Assembly: GCF_051912485.1 (NCBI RefSeq)
Contig: NZ_CP196822.1
Coordinates: forward strand, 3,844,001-3,908,000
DNA from: Nitrobacter sp051912485
GTDB lineage: Bacteria; Pseudomonadota; Alphaproteobacteria; Rhizobiales; Xanthobacteraceae
Length of the DNA: 64,000 bases
Direction of reading: 5' to 3'
The notes under the pieces were generated by a model. It saw nothing but the letters and a program-made list of their open reading frames with translations, ran no database searches and had not been told where the DNA came from. Of this stretch, positions 17,591 to 26,747 are shown piece by piece (positions within the stretch are counted from its first letter, which is position 1; each line of letters starts with the position of its first letter). A program made the translations under genes and the position numbers.

Positions 17591-18772
17591 TTACCGCAGA
17601 GGCACCGTCACGGCGCCTTCCTTGGACGGCTTACAATATGCGGCCCAAGCATCCATGAGCTTGCGACGTTTCTCCAGTGCGTCGCCGCGTCGGTAGGCTT
17701 GTTCAGCTTTATCGCCGATGACATGGGCCAGCGCCGTCTCCACGACCTCGCGTGGGAAGTTCGAGACGTTCCCCGCCCAGTCACGAAAGCTGGAACGGAA
17801 GCCGTGCACCGTGGCGTCTTGAATGTTCATCCGTCGCAGAACCATTTCCATGGCCATGCAGGATAATGGCCTGCCGTGCGCCCGCCCTGGAAGCACAAAG
17901 TCCCCTGCTTTTAGTTCTCCCAGTTGCCGCAAGATTGCGACGGCCGGCGGTGACAACGGCACGCGATGCTCGCGACCCGCTTTCATTCGGCTCGCCGGAA
18001 CTGTCCAGAGTTCCTTGTCCAGGTCGATTTCGGACCATTGCATTCCTAATATTTCGCCAGAGCGAGCGGCGGTGAGAATGCACAATTCCAGAGCCCGCGC
18101 CGCAGTGGCTTCTCGCCTCCGAAGCTGTGCGATGAAGCCTGCGACTTTTTCGTAGGGCATCGCGGCATGATGACCACGGGACAATTTTGAGGGCTGCGGC
18201 AAAAGGTGGTCTAGATGACCACGCCACCGCGCGGGGTTATCGCTTTGCCGGAAGCCCCGGGCTTTGGCCGCGTCGAGCACCTTTTCGATCCGGCCCCGTA
18301 CCCGCGAAGCCGTCTCGGGCTTGATCGTCCAGATAGGTTTCAGGACAGCAAGCACGTCGTCAGTACGGACGGCATCGACAGGGATTTCGCGCAATGGAGC
18401 CGCGTAGGTCTCTAATGTCGACTTCCACTGCGCCTTATGTTTCTCGTTGCGGAAACCAGCCGACAAAGCTTCCCGCACAACATCGGCCATCTCGCCAAAC
18501 GTGGGAATGCCCCCGTCGCGCTTCCGTTCGTCGATCGGGTCTACTCCTTGTGCTATTTTGCGACGGGCAGCGATCGCCTTCTCTCGCGCATTGGAGAGTG
18601 TCACAATTCCTGCGCTTCCAAGGCCCATTTCCTTGGCTTTGCCTCGCCATGTGAAACGCAAGACCCATTTGCGCGAACCGCTTCGCGAGACGATCAAGTA
18701 GAGGTTATCGCCGTCGCCATATTTTCCTGGCTTAGCAGTTTCGACTTTTCGAGCAGTAAGGTGGCCGGCCAT
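17591..18772 (-). CDS. int: P4-type tyrosine integrase of the island
   Basis: A 393-residue integrase with the full domain set: an arm-binding DUF4102-type N-terminus (LTARKVETAKPGKYGDGDNL), a SAM-like core-binding domain and a catalytic domain with Arg in TAARSGEILGMQW, His-x-x-Arg in VHGFRSSFRDWAG, His in ETALAHVIGDKAEQAY and the nucleophile Tyr in that same segment. Length and order are those of tRNA-targeting island integrases. It lies 230 bp from the right attachment repeat (19005-19020). Three GGTCCAC/GTGGACC heptamers precede it and may be arm-type sites. Confidence 0.92.
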   Translation of the reverse strand: MAGHLTARKVETAKPGKYGDGDNLYLIVSRSGSRKWVLRFTWRGKAKEMGLGSAGIVTLSNAREKAIAARRKIAQGVDPIDERKRDGGIPTFGEMADVVREALSAGFRNEKHKAQWKSTLETYAAPLREIPVDAVRTDDVLAVLKPIWTIKPETASRVRGRIEKVLDAAKARGFRQSDNPARWRGHLDHLLPQPSKLSRGHHAAMPYEKVAGFIAQLRRREATAARALELCILTAARSGEILGMQWSEIDLDKELWTVPASRMKAGREHRVPLSPPAVAILRQLGELKAGDFVLPGRAHGRPLSCMAMEMVLRRMNIQDATVHGFRSSFRDWAGNVSNFPREVVETALAHVIGDKAEQAYRRGDALEKRRKLMDAWAAYCKPSKEGAVTVPLR

Positions 18773-18786
18773 GAGGGGGTCCTTTT

Positions 18787-18860
18787 GTGGACCCCAGGCC
18801 TGGATTAGCCCCGGTTATAAAAGGTCCACCCCTCTGCCGCGTCGGGCCACCCCGGTCCAC
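18787..18860. repeat. Three GGTCCAC/GTGGACC heptamers upstream of int
   Basis: Copies lie at 18787-18793 (GTGGACC), 18823-18829 and 18854-18860 (GGTCCAC), between the integrase start and the right attachment repeat. Spacing of 31-36 bp corresponds to about three helix turns. They are candidates for integrase arm sites or an int operator. Confidence 0.35.
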
Positions 18861-19454
18861 AATTCAGTCCCCAAATAAAACGCGATTAGCGGCGAATAGC
18901 GACGTACGGCTACGGACAAATTGACCTTGTTGGCCAAGAAAACGTGTATTTATTCAAAGCACTGGCGATCATGAACGAACACTTAGGGACAAACGTTCGG
19001 CGGGCTCCCTCTCCGCCATATACCGAAAAAGTTATTATAAATCAGCATCGTACGAGTCAGGCCGCTTGTTGGCCCATACTTCAGCCCATATCCGTTTGTG
19101 ACGTGAAAAGAGCTTCACCGGTAAAGCATTATGCTCTGTCATGGCGGCCGGGCAATCGAGCTTCTTGCAACGATCAAAGAGACGTTGTCTCGTGCTCCGC
19201 CGCTGAAAGCCTTGCCGACGAGGTCGCGGAGGGACCGGATGGGTTCGTTGGCGGCATTCAGCACATGCCCGATCTCATTATCGTCCACCATGTCGGTGAG
19301 TCCGTAATGGCATGCGACCGGCGGTGGCGTGCGTGGTTAGGTGCCTTCGGTATTCAATGGGCGCACTGGCGTCTGGGGAGCGGCGCCCTTCTCTAAGAGT
19401 TCGGTCTCCCCAATCGTTATGCTTGTCGCTTTTTTGATAGCTAGAAATGAGAAA
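18861..19454. other. Gap with the right attachment repeat, no gene seen
   Basis: CTCCCTCTCCGCCATA at 19005-19020 is the right copy of the island's direct repeat. Upstream of it GTTCGGCGGG replaces the T-loop sequence of the left copy, so no complete tRNA is reformed here. From 19021 to 19454 I see only short shadow frames. Confidence 0.5.
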
Positions 19455-20462
19455 TCAAATGCCTTTACTTTGCCGGGCTCTCTCGTCTATTCGCCACCTT
19501 CTTGCCGTTGCTGCTATCGCCGCTCTGGGGCTGGCAGATCCGTAAGGGCCAGCACCCTGAGTGACCGCTGCGTTGTGAGCTATGGCTGCAGCACGGCGGG
19601 TCCTCTTGCGGTTATAGTCTGCCATGTCCGCCCTATATTGATCCTGCTCTGCCTTGGCGATCTTCGCATCATCGGGACCCAAAACTCCCTTGTGCTCCTT
19701 CGGCGGCGAAGGTTCGGTCGGCTTCGGTGGTACTTCGACGAATGTGCCCGCAGTCGGCGCGAACGTGATCACCACCTGGTGCTGGTCGTCTCGTACATAC
19801 CCCACACCGGCACTTGGTCCCTTGAAGGTCTGCAGTGTCCAGGTCGGGCCGACTCCAGTGATGCCTTTGTATATGTGGAATTGTACGGTGGCACCAAAGT
19901 TGTCCAGCGCCTTGGCCCCGCTGGAGGCGGGCTGATAGTAGCCGGCCTCATCCTTTTCTCCGGTGAAGGAGTGCAGACCCATGTAGATCTGCTCGCGAAG
20001 GCCCAAATCTCCCTCAAGATCGAATCCATGCCGCTTGAGCTTCATCCCCTCGCAAGTCAATGTCTTCGGGATGGCTGCAATATTGATTGTATAGTTCTGG
20101 GCGTACGTTCTTGTTCGTGTCTCGTAGAGCACGGGACTGGCGCCGAACGTGAACAATGTGCCGGTCGCCTTCAACGGATCTATGTAGGACAATGGAAGGC
20201 CGGCCGTGGCGGTACCGGTGGTGTCATTGACGGTGAGAGTTAGTGCCACTGAAGCGACCCACTGATCGAACGGGGCCAAGCCCTTCAACCCTATATAGTT
20301 TTTAGGGTCCTGCGCCGCCTCGGAAATCTCGCATTCGATTTTGTCGATGACCGAGGAAACGGTTGGACCGCCTTGAACGTCGATAGGCACGTCGAACGGC
20401 GGCGGAGATGAGCAAGCCGAAAGAGTACACACTGATGCCAAGGAGACGACTAAACGCTTCAT
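19455..20462 (-). CDS. Hypothetical lipoprotein
   Basis: A 335-residue exported protein with a lipoprotein signal (MKRLVVSLASVCTLSAC, Cys17), so it is predicted to be membrane-anchored. The mature part contains several beta-rich stretches (VASVALTLTVNDTTGTATAG, TYAQNYTINIAAIPKTLTC) and a charged C-terminal tail with a helix (AKIAKAEQDQYRADMADYNR). No family recognised. ATG 20462 begins exactly at the signal; the frame is open for ten further codons. It stands alone, just outside the island and 217 bp from the IS5 element. Confidence 0.7.
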   Translation of the reverse strand: MKRLVVSLASVCTLSACSSPPPFDVPIDVQGGPTVSSVIDKIECEISEAAQDPKNYIGLKGLAPFDQWVASVALTLTVNDTTGTATAGLPLSYIDPLKATGTLFTFGASPVLYETRTRTYAQNYTINIAAIPKTLTCEGMKLKRHGFDLEGDLGLREQIYMGLHSFTGEKDEAGYYQPASSGAKALDNFGATVQFHIYKGITGVGPTWTLQTFKGPSAGVGYVRDDQHQVVITFAPTAGTFVEVPPKPTEPSPPKEHKGVLGPDDAKIAKAEQDQYRADMADYNRKRTRRAAAIAHNAAVTQGAGPYGSASPRAAIAATARRWRIDERARQSKGI

Positions 20463-20674
20463 GACTGTGACAGGTGCCGGCAGTAACGCCATAAAGACAA
20501 TCGAAAAAAGCCGATCGGAATGGGGTCGCGATCGGCGCCGACCGTGACCCCACTCCGACGTAGATTCCGTTACTTGTCACAAGAAGTTACCGCTGTAGCT
20601 TCAAGGGGCTTTGTTCAGCGCCGGTTTACATCGCCCCTTCGGCCATGACCAAAGACAACACGTTCGCCCCGCCT

Positions 20675-21953
20675 CTAGCAGTTTGCTGAAAAAGCCAAAA
20701 TTGACCGCTTCGATGATCCTCGGAACGCCTCATCGCGATGATGTGTATTCGGCGGCGCGTTGCAGTCGTTGTCGTCCTGGCGACGACGCGGTTATGCCGT
20801 GACCAGTTTGGGAACGCGGATCAGGTTATAGGCGATCAAGTTGAGCATGAAGTCGGCGGCAACGCGGCAAATGCCACGATGTTTGGTCCTGCGCATCGTG
20901 CCGTGCTGCTTGCCCCAGCCGAAGATGCATTCGATCATCGCCCGGCGCGTCTGCGACATGCCATAGCCCTGATGGCGCGTGGTCCGTGCGTCGATAGCGC
21001 TCCGGCGGCGCCTGCCGGTCTTGCCCATGCCATTGTTCTGCGTCACATGCGGTGTGACGTCGATGGCGCGAAGATTGGCCACATGATCGGCCGTGTCATA
21101 AGCCTTGTCCGCACCGGCGGTAATGCGGCGACCCGCTTTCCTGCCTTCGGCCTCGAGCATTATCTCCGCGGCGCGGCGCTCGGCGGTGCCGCTCGCGTGC
21201 GTGACGATGCCGGCCACGGCCAGCCCATGCCGGTTCTCCATGGTGACGTGGCCCATGTAGCAGAGCCTGGCCTCGCGTCCGGCCGCCTTGCGGTAGAGCC
21301 GGCTGTCGGGATCGCTCGTGCTGACATGGGTGTCGTTCTTGCGCGTCTGACCGTGGAAGTTCGTGCCGTCGTCGCCATCGCGGCCATCCTTGGGACGAAA
21401 GCTCTTCTGTGACGCCCAGGCCTCGATCAACGTGCCGTCCACCGAGAAGTGCTCGTCCGAGAGCAGCGGCTCGACCTGAGGGTGTTTCAAAAGCCTGGTC
21501 ATGAACTTCGTGAACACATCGCCGTTCTGCAGCCGCTCGCGGTTCTTCGTGAAGCTGGTCGGGTTCCAGACCGGATGGTCCGGCGACAGCCCCACGAACC
21601 AGCGATACAATAGATTGTAGTCCAACTGCTCCATCAATTGGCGCTCCGAGCGAATGCCGTAGAGCACCTGCAGAAGTAGCGCGCTGAGCAATTGCTCCGG
21701 CGCGATCGAGGGGCGCCCTTCACTTGAATAGAGCCTGGCAAAGCTACGGTTCAACTCGCCCAGCACATCACGGACCAGCGCCCGGATCTTCCTCAGCGGA
21801 TGGTTCGGCGGCACCCGCGCCTCCGGCGAGATGTACGAAAACAACCCGCCCTGATCCACAAAGGCTCCGCGCATCCCAACCTCCACCGATTCACGATGAA
21901 AATCGAATCAGCAAACTCTCGCACGCGCGAGCGGTTTTTCAGCAGACTGCTAG
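20675..21953 (-). mobile_element. IS5-family insertion sequence with CTAG target duplication
   Basis: The element runs from 20679 to 21949 (1271 bp). The ends are imperfect inverted repeats: CAGTTTGCTGAAAAAG at the left and, read inward from the right, CAGTCTGCTGAAAAAC. Both ends are flanked by CTAG (20675-20678 and 21950-21953), which fits the YTAR-type targets of IS5-group elements. It holds one transposase gene that is full length, so the copy may be active and fairly recent. Confidence 0.88.
20792..21886 (-). CDS. IS5-family transposase
   Basis: A 364-residue DDE transposase. The N-terminal domain (residues 15-110, with HPLRKIRALVRDVLGELN and the SALLLQVLYGIRSERQLMEQ segment) precedes a catalytic domain. 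Candidate DDE residues lie in HFSVDGTLIEAW (Asp), AGADKAYDTADH (Asp) and RAMIECIFGWGKQ (Glu). No frameshift is visible and the gene fills the element. Confidence 0.92.
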   Translation of the reverse strand: MEVGMRGAFVDQGGLFSYISPEARVPPNHPLRKIRALVRDVLGELNRSFARLYSSEGRPSIAPEQLLSALLLQVLYGIRSERQLMEQLDYNLLYRWFVGLSPDHPVWNPTSFTKNRERLQNGDVFTKFMTRLLKHPQVEPLLSDEHFSVDGTLIEAWASQKSFRPKDGRDGDDGTNFHGQTRKNDTHVSTSDPDSRLYRKAAGREARLCYMGHVTMENRHGLAVAGIVTHASGTAERRAAEIMLEAEGRKAGRRITAGADKAYDTADHVANLRAIDVTPHVTQNNGMGKTGRRRRSAIDARTTRHQGYGMSQTRRAMIECIFGWGKQHGTMRRTKHRGICRVAADFMLNLIAYNLIRVPKLVTA

Positions 21954-22231
21954 ACGAGCAGCGAAAAGACTTTGGAGGAATGCCTGGCCGCCGTCCTTAG
22001 CAAACGGATGCCGAAGCCGTCTTCGCGGGACGGATCCTCAAAATCCGGCTCGACTCTTTGTTCTAATGCGCCATCGCTAACTGGTCGGCGTATTGGCGCC
22101 TCTGCGCCGAAAGACGATGGCTGGCGGGAGTCTGTCCCGAACGATCCGCGCACAAAGGCTGCCTCGATTGCCACTGAACTCAAGAGTCCAGGACATCGGG
22201 ACAGCCTTGCCAGAGAGTGAACGTCGTTCCA

Positions 22232-23167
22232 TCAATCCGAACTATCGAAGTATCGGTGCTTGTGCCCGTAAGGCGGGAACAAGACGGACGGGAAATCTGC
22301 CGCGTAGCGCTTTTCTCTCTCAACTTGCTCGGGCTCGTGCGATGACGACATCAAAGGGGTCTCGATCGCCTTGCGATAGAGGTGCCAGGTCGCATGACCG
22401 AGCAACGGCATCACGACCGTAAGGCCGAGGAAGAACGGGATCGACCCGATCACCAGCAGGAAGGCAACGATCAAACCCCATTCCGCGGCTGCGATTGGAT
22501 TTTTCGCAACCACGCGCATCGACGTCATCATGGCATCGGTCATGTCGGCGTGCTGGTGAAGCATCAGCGGGAACGACACAATGCTGATGCACAAGGCGAC
22601 GGCTGCAAACAGGAATCCGACGCCGCAGCCGGCCATGATCAGGCGCCAGCCCTCAGAGGTAGTGAAAACCTTCGTGAGGAAATCGGGAATTGCCGATGCC
22701 GGTGTGTTGCCGAAGGCGGACACATACATCGCGTGCGCCGTTACCACCCAGGCGACAAAAATAGCAAACAACAGCGCACCCAGTCCAAGCATCGACCCGA
22801 ACGACGGTGCCCGCAACACGTGGAACGCGTGCCAGGCGGACGCCTCCATGCCGAGTTCGCGCCGATAGCTCAGTTCATAGAGTCCGAGTGCCGCAAACGG
22901 CCCGATCAGGGCAAAGCCAGCGGCGATCGGAACCAGCAGCGGCAAGACCGAGTAGCCGAGCACCATCCTCGCGATCAGAATTCCGATCACGGGATAGATT
23001 GCGCAAAGGACAAGGGCGTGGCTCGGTACCGCCTTGAAGTCTTCCCAACCCAGCCGCAACGCATCGAGAAGGTCAGAGAAACCGATGTGACGGATCACCG
23101 GTCCGTCTGCGGCGACAGTTTCTGAGTGTAGATGTGATGTGTCTTCGAGAGGATAATATGTGGCCAT
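22232..23167 (-). CDS. DUF2189-type integral membrane protein
   Basis: A 311-residue protein with six hydrophobic segments (for example LVLCAIYPVIGILIARMVLG, VAWVVTAHAMYVSAFG, LIVAFLLVIGSIPFFLGLTV) and the opening IGFSDLLDALRLGWEDFKAV typical of DUF2189 proteins. The C-terminal tail is soluble. An AAGGGAG site precedes ATG 23167. DUF2189 proteins often sit near respiratory genes, but their function is not known to me. It stands alone in this window. Confidence 0.8.
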   Translation of the reverse strand: MATYYPLEDTSHLHSETVAADGPVIRHIGFSDLLDALRLGWEDFKAVPSHALVLCAIYPVIGILIARMVLGYSVLPLLVPIAAGFALIGPFAALGLYELSYRRELGMEASAWHAFHVLRAPSFGSMLGLGALLFAIFVAWVVTAHAMYVSAFGNTPASAIPDFLTKVFTTSEGWRLIMAGCGVGFLFAAVALCISIVSFPLMLHQHADMTDAMMTSMRVVAKNPIAAAEWGLIVAFLLVIGSIPFFLGLTVVMPLLGHATWHLYRKAIETPLMSSSHEPEQVEREKRYAADFPSVLFPPYGHKHRYFDSSD

Positions 23168-23706
23168 GTTCGTTGTCTCCCTTTCGCAGGGTCAAACCTC
23201 GAGCCGCCAGAGGGCGCGAGTTGCCCTTCGGAAACCGATCACGATCAAGCCCAGACGCGAGAGCAAGGAATCTGGTCTTGCCGCGACCTGTTAGGTAATT
23301 CTAATTCCTATCTCTGATTTTAGTTGCTCACGGTTCAGTGAATTTGTGCCGCACACTGCATCAGTTATTGTCAGTTCGGACGGGGTGTGCAGCCCACTCC
23401 CTGATCTAGCCATCCAGGATGGGCTGCGGTCTCCGACCAAAGACCCGCCGGTGGTCTCCCTTGCCGGCGGGTTTTGTTGAGGCACGGACTTCCACTCTCA
23501 TCGACCGCAAGTACCAGCGCTCGCCCAATGCGGGTATTGGCGCTGTCGCGCGCTGCTCGCGGCGCGCCGAGTCTCCTGTGTGTACCGAAAACTTAAGCTC
23601 GGGCGTAGTGGTGGTGAAGTTCGCCAAGGATGGCATGTGATTTGATGCGTCACTCAAAGTCAGCCCGATGACGCAGATGATCCCGCGCCGAAACACAGTC
23701 GGATGA
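23168..23706. other. Gap holding a candidate small RNA
   Basis: No protein gene is supported. The notable part is 23382-23476, listed separately. A 73-codon plus frame at 23419-23640 overlaps it and reads arginine-rich like a shadow. Confidence 0.4.
23382..23476 (+). ncRNA. Candidate small RNA ending in a Rho-independent terminator
   Basis: Two stems follow each other on the plus strand. The first is GCAGCCCA (about 23390-23397) paired with TGGGCTGC (about 23419-23426). The second is ACCCGCCGG (23443-23451) with CCGGCGGGT (23464-23472), followed by TTT, a terminator shape. No plus-strand gene ends nearby, so the terminator has no other client. The 5' end is not defined. Confidence 0.4.
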
Positions 23707-24795
23707 TCAAGCCACGCCAATGAGATGAATGAGCCCGAGGCTGATCAATCCGAGGACAATCAGCGACAGGGTAACAGAGCCCGTCACCCGTAGTCCCGCC
23801 TTCGCCACGGCCCGGATGTCGACGCCGAGCCCGAGAGCGGCCATCGAGACCGTTGTCAGCAGGTTGGCGACGAGCGCGGTCGGTTTCAAGACGACGCTCG
23901 GGATCAATCCGGCGGTGCGAATGCCAGCGACGCCAAGAAAGCCGACGATGAACCAGGGTACGAGTTGGTGGAGACTTGGCTTTCCTGGCTTTGGCCGATC
24001 GCGCGCCGTCACCTGCGGCGCCAGTTCGTTCGATTCATCACCTAGTTTGGAAGCCAGAAGGGACATCAGAAGGACGACAGGACCGAGCATCAGGACACGC
24101 ACGAGCTTGACGACCGTTCCCACCTGATTGCTGAGGGCCCCGATTGGCAACGTGGCGGCGAGAACTTGCGGCACGGCATAGACCGTAAGCCCGGCCATGA
24201 CGCCATATTGGGTCAGTGACATCTGCAAAAGCGGCGCGAGCAGCGGCAGGACAAGCACGACAATCACTCCGAGCACGGCTGTGAAGGCGATCGACGCAGC
24301 AACGTCCTCTCCGTCCGCGCCGATGACGGGGGCCACGGCCGCGATTGCGGAGTTGCCGCAGATCGAGTTGCCGCAAGCGACAAGGATCGCCATTCGCCGC
24401 GGGAGCCCGAGCGTCCGGCTTATCGCGTAGCTCGTCGCGATCGCGACAACGACGACGATCGCGATGCCGACAATCAGTGCCGGTCCGATCGCCAGAACCG
24501 CACGCACGCTCACCGATGCTCCCAGAAGTACGACTGCGATCTCGAGCAAAGTCTTGGCGCTGAAGTCGATACCGCTGAGCCATGCACCTGGCGGCGTCCA
24601 GACGCTTCGTATCGCGACCCCAAGGAGGATGGCAAAGACCAGCGCCTCAAGCCAGGGACGACCGGCAATCCCGATTTCGACGGCCTCAAGCAGATAAGCG
24701 AAGGCCGTGACAAGAATGCAGAGTGCAATGCCTGGGAGAAGGCGAACTAGCGACGGGATCGTTGAACGAGTCTCGGCGAGGTTTTGATCGGGCAT
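23707..24795 (-). CDS. yeiH: YeiH-family (UPF0324) membrane transporter, putative sulfate exporter
   Basis: A protein of 362 residues with about ten membrane segments and the strongly conserved YeiH motif LVACGNSICGNSAIAAVAPV in the middle, plus ALVFAILLGVAIRSVW near the start. Family members are annotated as putative sulfate exporters; related proteins are linked to sulfite, sulfonate or taurine metabolism. ATG 24795 has an AGGAG site seven bases upstream; longer starts at 24801 and 24861 are possible. It is divergent from a LysR regulator, which probably controls it. Confidence 0.88.
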   Translation of the reverse strand: MPDQNLAETRSTIPSLVRLLPGIALCILVTAFAYLLEAVEIGIAGRPWLEALVFAILLGVAIRSVWTPPGAWLSGIDFSAKTLLEIAVVLLGASVSVRAVLAIGPALIVGIAIVVVVAIATSYAISRTLGLPRRMAILVACGNSICGNSAIAAVAPVIGADGEDVAASIAFTAVLGVIVVLVLPLLAPLLQMSLTQYGVMAGLTVYAVPQVLAATLPIGALSNQVGTVVKLVRVLMLGPVVLLMSLLASKLGDESNELAPQVTARDRPKPGKPSLHQLVPWFIVGFLGVAGIRTAGLIPSVVLKPTALVANLLTTVSMAALGLGVDIRAVAKAGLRVTGSVTLSLIVLGLISLGLIHLIGVA

Positions 24796-24844
24796 GGTCA
24801 TTCTCCTTTGAGAGTGACCGTGCTTGAGAGCAATTGTTAAGTCT

Positions 24845-24879
24845 ATCTTAATGTAATACATATTTCATTCGATTAAGAT
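24845..24879. promoter_or_regulatory. Inverted repeat between yeiH and lysR
   Basis: ATCTTAAT at 24845-24852 and ATTAAGAT at 24872-24879 are perfect inverted arms 19 bp apart in the divergent promoter region, within a TTA/AAT-rich block. This is a good candidate for the operator of the LysR protein, which starts at 24888. Confidence 0.5.
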
Positions 24880-24887
24880 GGATAATC

Positions 24888-25793
24888 ATGACCCTCGATC
24901 AACTGCGGATTTTCATCGCGGTGGCCGAACGCGAGCACCTCACGCGCGCCGCCGAGGCCTTGAACCTCACCCCGTCTGCAGTGAGTGCGGCGATCCATGC
25001 TCTGGAAGCCCGCTATGGGGTCCACCTCTTCCATCGAATTGGACGCCGCATCGAACTGAGCCAGACCGGGCGGTTGTTTCTCCTTGAAGCCAAGGCGACG
25101 CAACAAAGCGCGGCGCTTGCGGAGCGGGCACTGATCGAACTCGGTGGTCTTCAGCGTGGCACGCTCACAATTCAAGCCAGCCAGACCATCGCCAGCTATT
25201 GGCTTCCGTCATTCCTGGTGGGCTTCAAGGCTGCGCATCCGGCAATCGGCGTGACACTACGCGAAGGCAATTCCGCCGACGTCGCGACCGCCGTCCTTGA
25301 TGGTACGGCCGACCTCGGCTTTGCGGAGGGGGGCATCGACGATCCGGCGCTCACGCTGATTACGATGGCGTGCGATCGTCTTGTCGTGGTGGCATCGCCC
25401 GATCATCCTTTAGCGAAACGAAAAGCGTCGCCACAGGACTTGGTCAACGCAACCTGGATATTGCGTGAGCCCGGCTCCGGAACGCGATCCGCGTTCGAGG
25501 CGGCACTTCGCGCACACGATATAGATTCCGCGCTGCTAACGGCGATCCTTGTATTGCCGACCAACGAAGCCGTCTGCGTTGCGGTACGATCCAGCCCTCA
25601 TCTGACCGCGGTCTCCGACTTGGTAGCTCGTCCTCACATCGATGCAGGTCGTCTCGCATTGATCAGAATCGATCTCGGCACACGCGCCTTCAGTTTGGTT
25701 CGGCACAAGGAGCGCTATCGCACCAGAGCATCCGAAGCTTTCGAGGCGTTGCTGCCAAGGCGGCGGACAGCGACAAGCTCCGGAACCCGCTAA
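24888..25793 (+). CDS. LysR-family transcriptional regulator
   Basis: A 301-residue LysR protein. The N-terminal winged HTH is MTLDQLRIFIAVAEREHLTR with AAEALNLTPSAVSAAIHALE; the C-terminal part is a periplasmic-binding-protein-like effector domain (ASQTIASYWLPSFLVGFKAA onward). It resembles the YeiE/CbbR/CysB side of the family. Divergent arrangement with yeiH and the shared inverted repeat suggest it controls the exporter in response to a sulfur compound; the effector is not known. Confidence 0.9.
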   Translation: MTLDQLRIFIAVAEREHLTRAAEALNLTPSAVSAAIHALEARYGVHLFHRIGRRIELSQTGRLFLLEAKATQQSAALAERALIELGGLQRGTLTIQASQTIASYWLPSFLVGFKAAHPAIGVTLREGNSADVATAVLDGTADLGFAEGGIDDPALTLITMACDRLVVVASPDHPLAKRKASPQDLVNATWILREPGSGTRSAFEAALRAHDIDSALLTAILVLPTNEAVCVAVRSSPHLTAVSDLVARPHIDAGRLALIRIDLGTRAFSLVRHKERYRTRASEAFEALLPRRRTATSSGTR

Positions 25794-26747
25794 GGCCACC
25801 AGCTCGTTAAAGGGTGAGCGTATTCGTGGTACTAACGCTCCACGAGATCGTTACGGCTATCCGACCAATTTCAACGCGATGCCGATGGACTGGATTGACC
25901 GGCTCAGCCTTCGCGGCGAACAACTGACGACGTGTCTGGCTCGGGCCTACCTTCCTCATCTAATCGGCGAAGCCTTGCAGACGAATTTGCCGCCTGCCGC
26001 CGTAGCAGCAAGGTGGTCTAGCGCGACGGATCGACCAAGCCGGTTTCGCCGTTCCGATGGCGGCCGGCTGCGATCCCCTTTGCGGTCAGCTGCGCTCCAA
26101 CTAGAAGCATTATGATCTTCCCTGAGCCGATTAGGCTTCGAATGTCAGGTCGGTCGCCGCTGAACTCTCGGTGGATCGTTGGAGACGCGGCTGCGCGTCC
26201 GTCAAGAGCAAAGCGTGCCGCTACTGGAGGCTCTGGAAGCCTGGTTGCGCGAGCAACGTGGCTGCCTGTCGCGCTCGGTCTCGGTTGCGGTAACCATAAA
26301 TGTTCGATTTCCCTCTAGCTGACTTGAGGCGGACGAAAAACCTTCCATATGCGGCCATCGGTCCAGCATGGAGAGTTGAAATGCTTGCAGAGAATGTCGT
26401 TGTCGAACGAATTGAGCCACTTCGCATTGGCCACATTGTTACTTGATCACCGGCTCCGGCAACACGGTCGTTCTGGGACATCACAATGGTCGCTGGACTT
26501 GCGGGTCGACTCCGGACGAAATCTATCGTGGTCGGGGGACGGCCATTGGCGAATTGCATGGGGACGAAGACCTTCTCGCGGTTAGCCGTACGGCTCTCAG
26601 TCTGGCGGCACAGCCCGCCGCGGCTCAAGAAATTCGTCAGAGGCAGCTAAAGGCTCGTGAGGGATGCGCCGCTGTCTGGGCGCGCCGATCAGACGGGGAG
26701 CGTCCGGAAAAGGCGCACGAGGTACCGAGTCAACTGGTGAGTATTTG
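25794..26747. other. Decayed region without an intact gene
   Basis: Only short, biased frames occur here. The one piece I can identify is an IS66 transposase fragment at 26194-26322. The rest looks like degraded mobile-element DNA. Confidence 0.45.
26194..26322 (+). pseudogene. IS66 TnpC remnant
   Basis: The frame reads RVRQEQSVPLLEALEAWLRE then QRGCLSRSVSVAVTI and stops. This matches the segment of IS66 TnpC proteins just before the last catalytic glutamate; the intact copy at 38138 has RLAARKEHSRPVVAALKPWF followed by EKQLSMISSSSTLAQDIRY. It is diverged from that copy, so it comes from a different, older element. Confidence 0.6.

Larger units (their letters stand above)
3971..19020. mobile_element. 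Integrated genomic island flanked by a 16-bp direct repeat
   Basis: CTCCCTCTCCGCCATA occurs at 3971-3986 and again at 19005-19020. The right copy lies about 230 bp upstream of a P4-type integrase (17591-18772, minus), the standard layout of tRNA-targeting islands. The span of about 15.0 kb holds ArdC, a primase-helicase, an excisionase-like HTH protein and the integrase as backbone. Cargo includes a GT39 glycosyltransferase, a flavinylation operon and IS debris. No type IV secretion or relaxase gene is visible, so it would need help to transfer if it still excises. Confidence 0.65.

Noticed and set aside
20738..21412. 224-codon plus-strand frame
   Set aside because: Antisense to the IS5 transposase.
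22382..23125. 247-codon plus-strand frame
   Set aside because: Antisense to the DUF2189 membrane protein.
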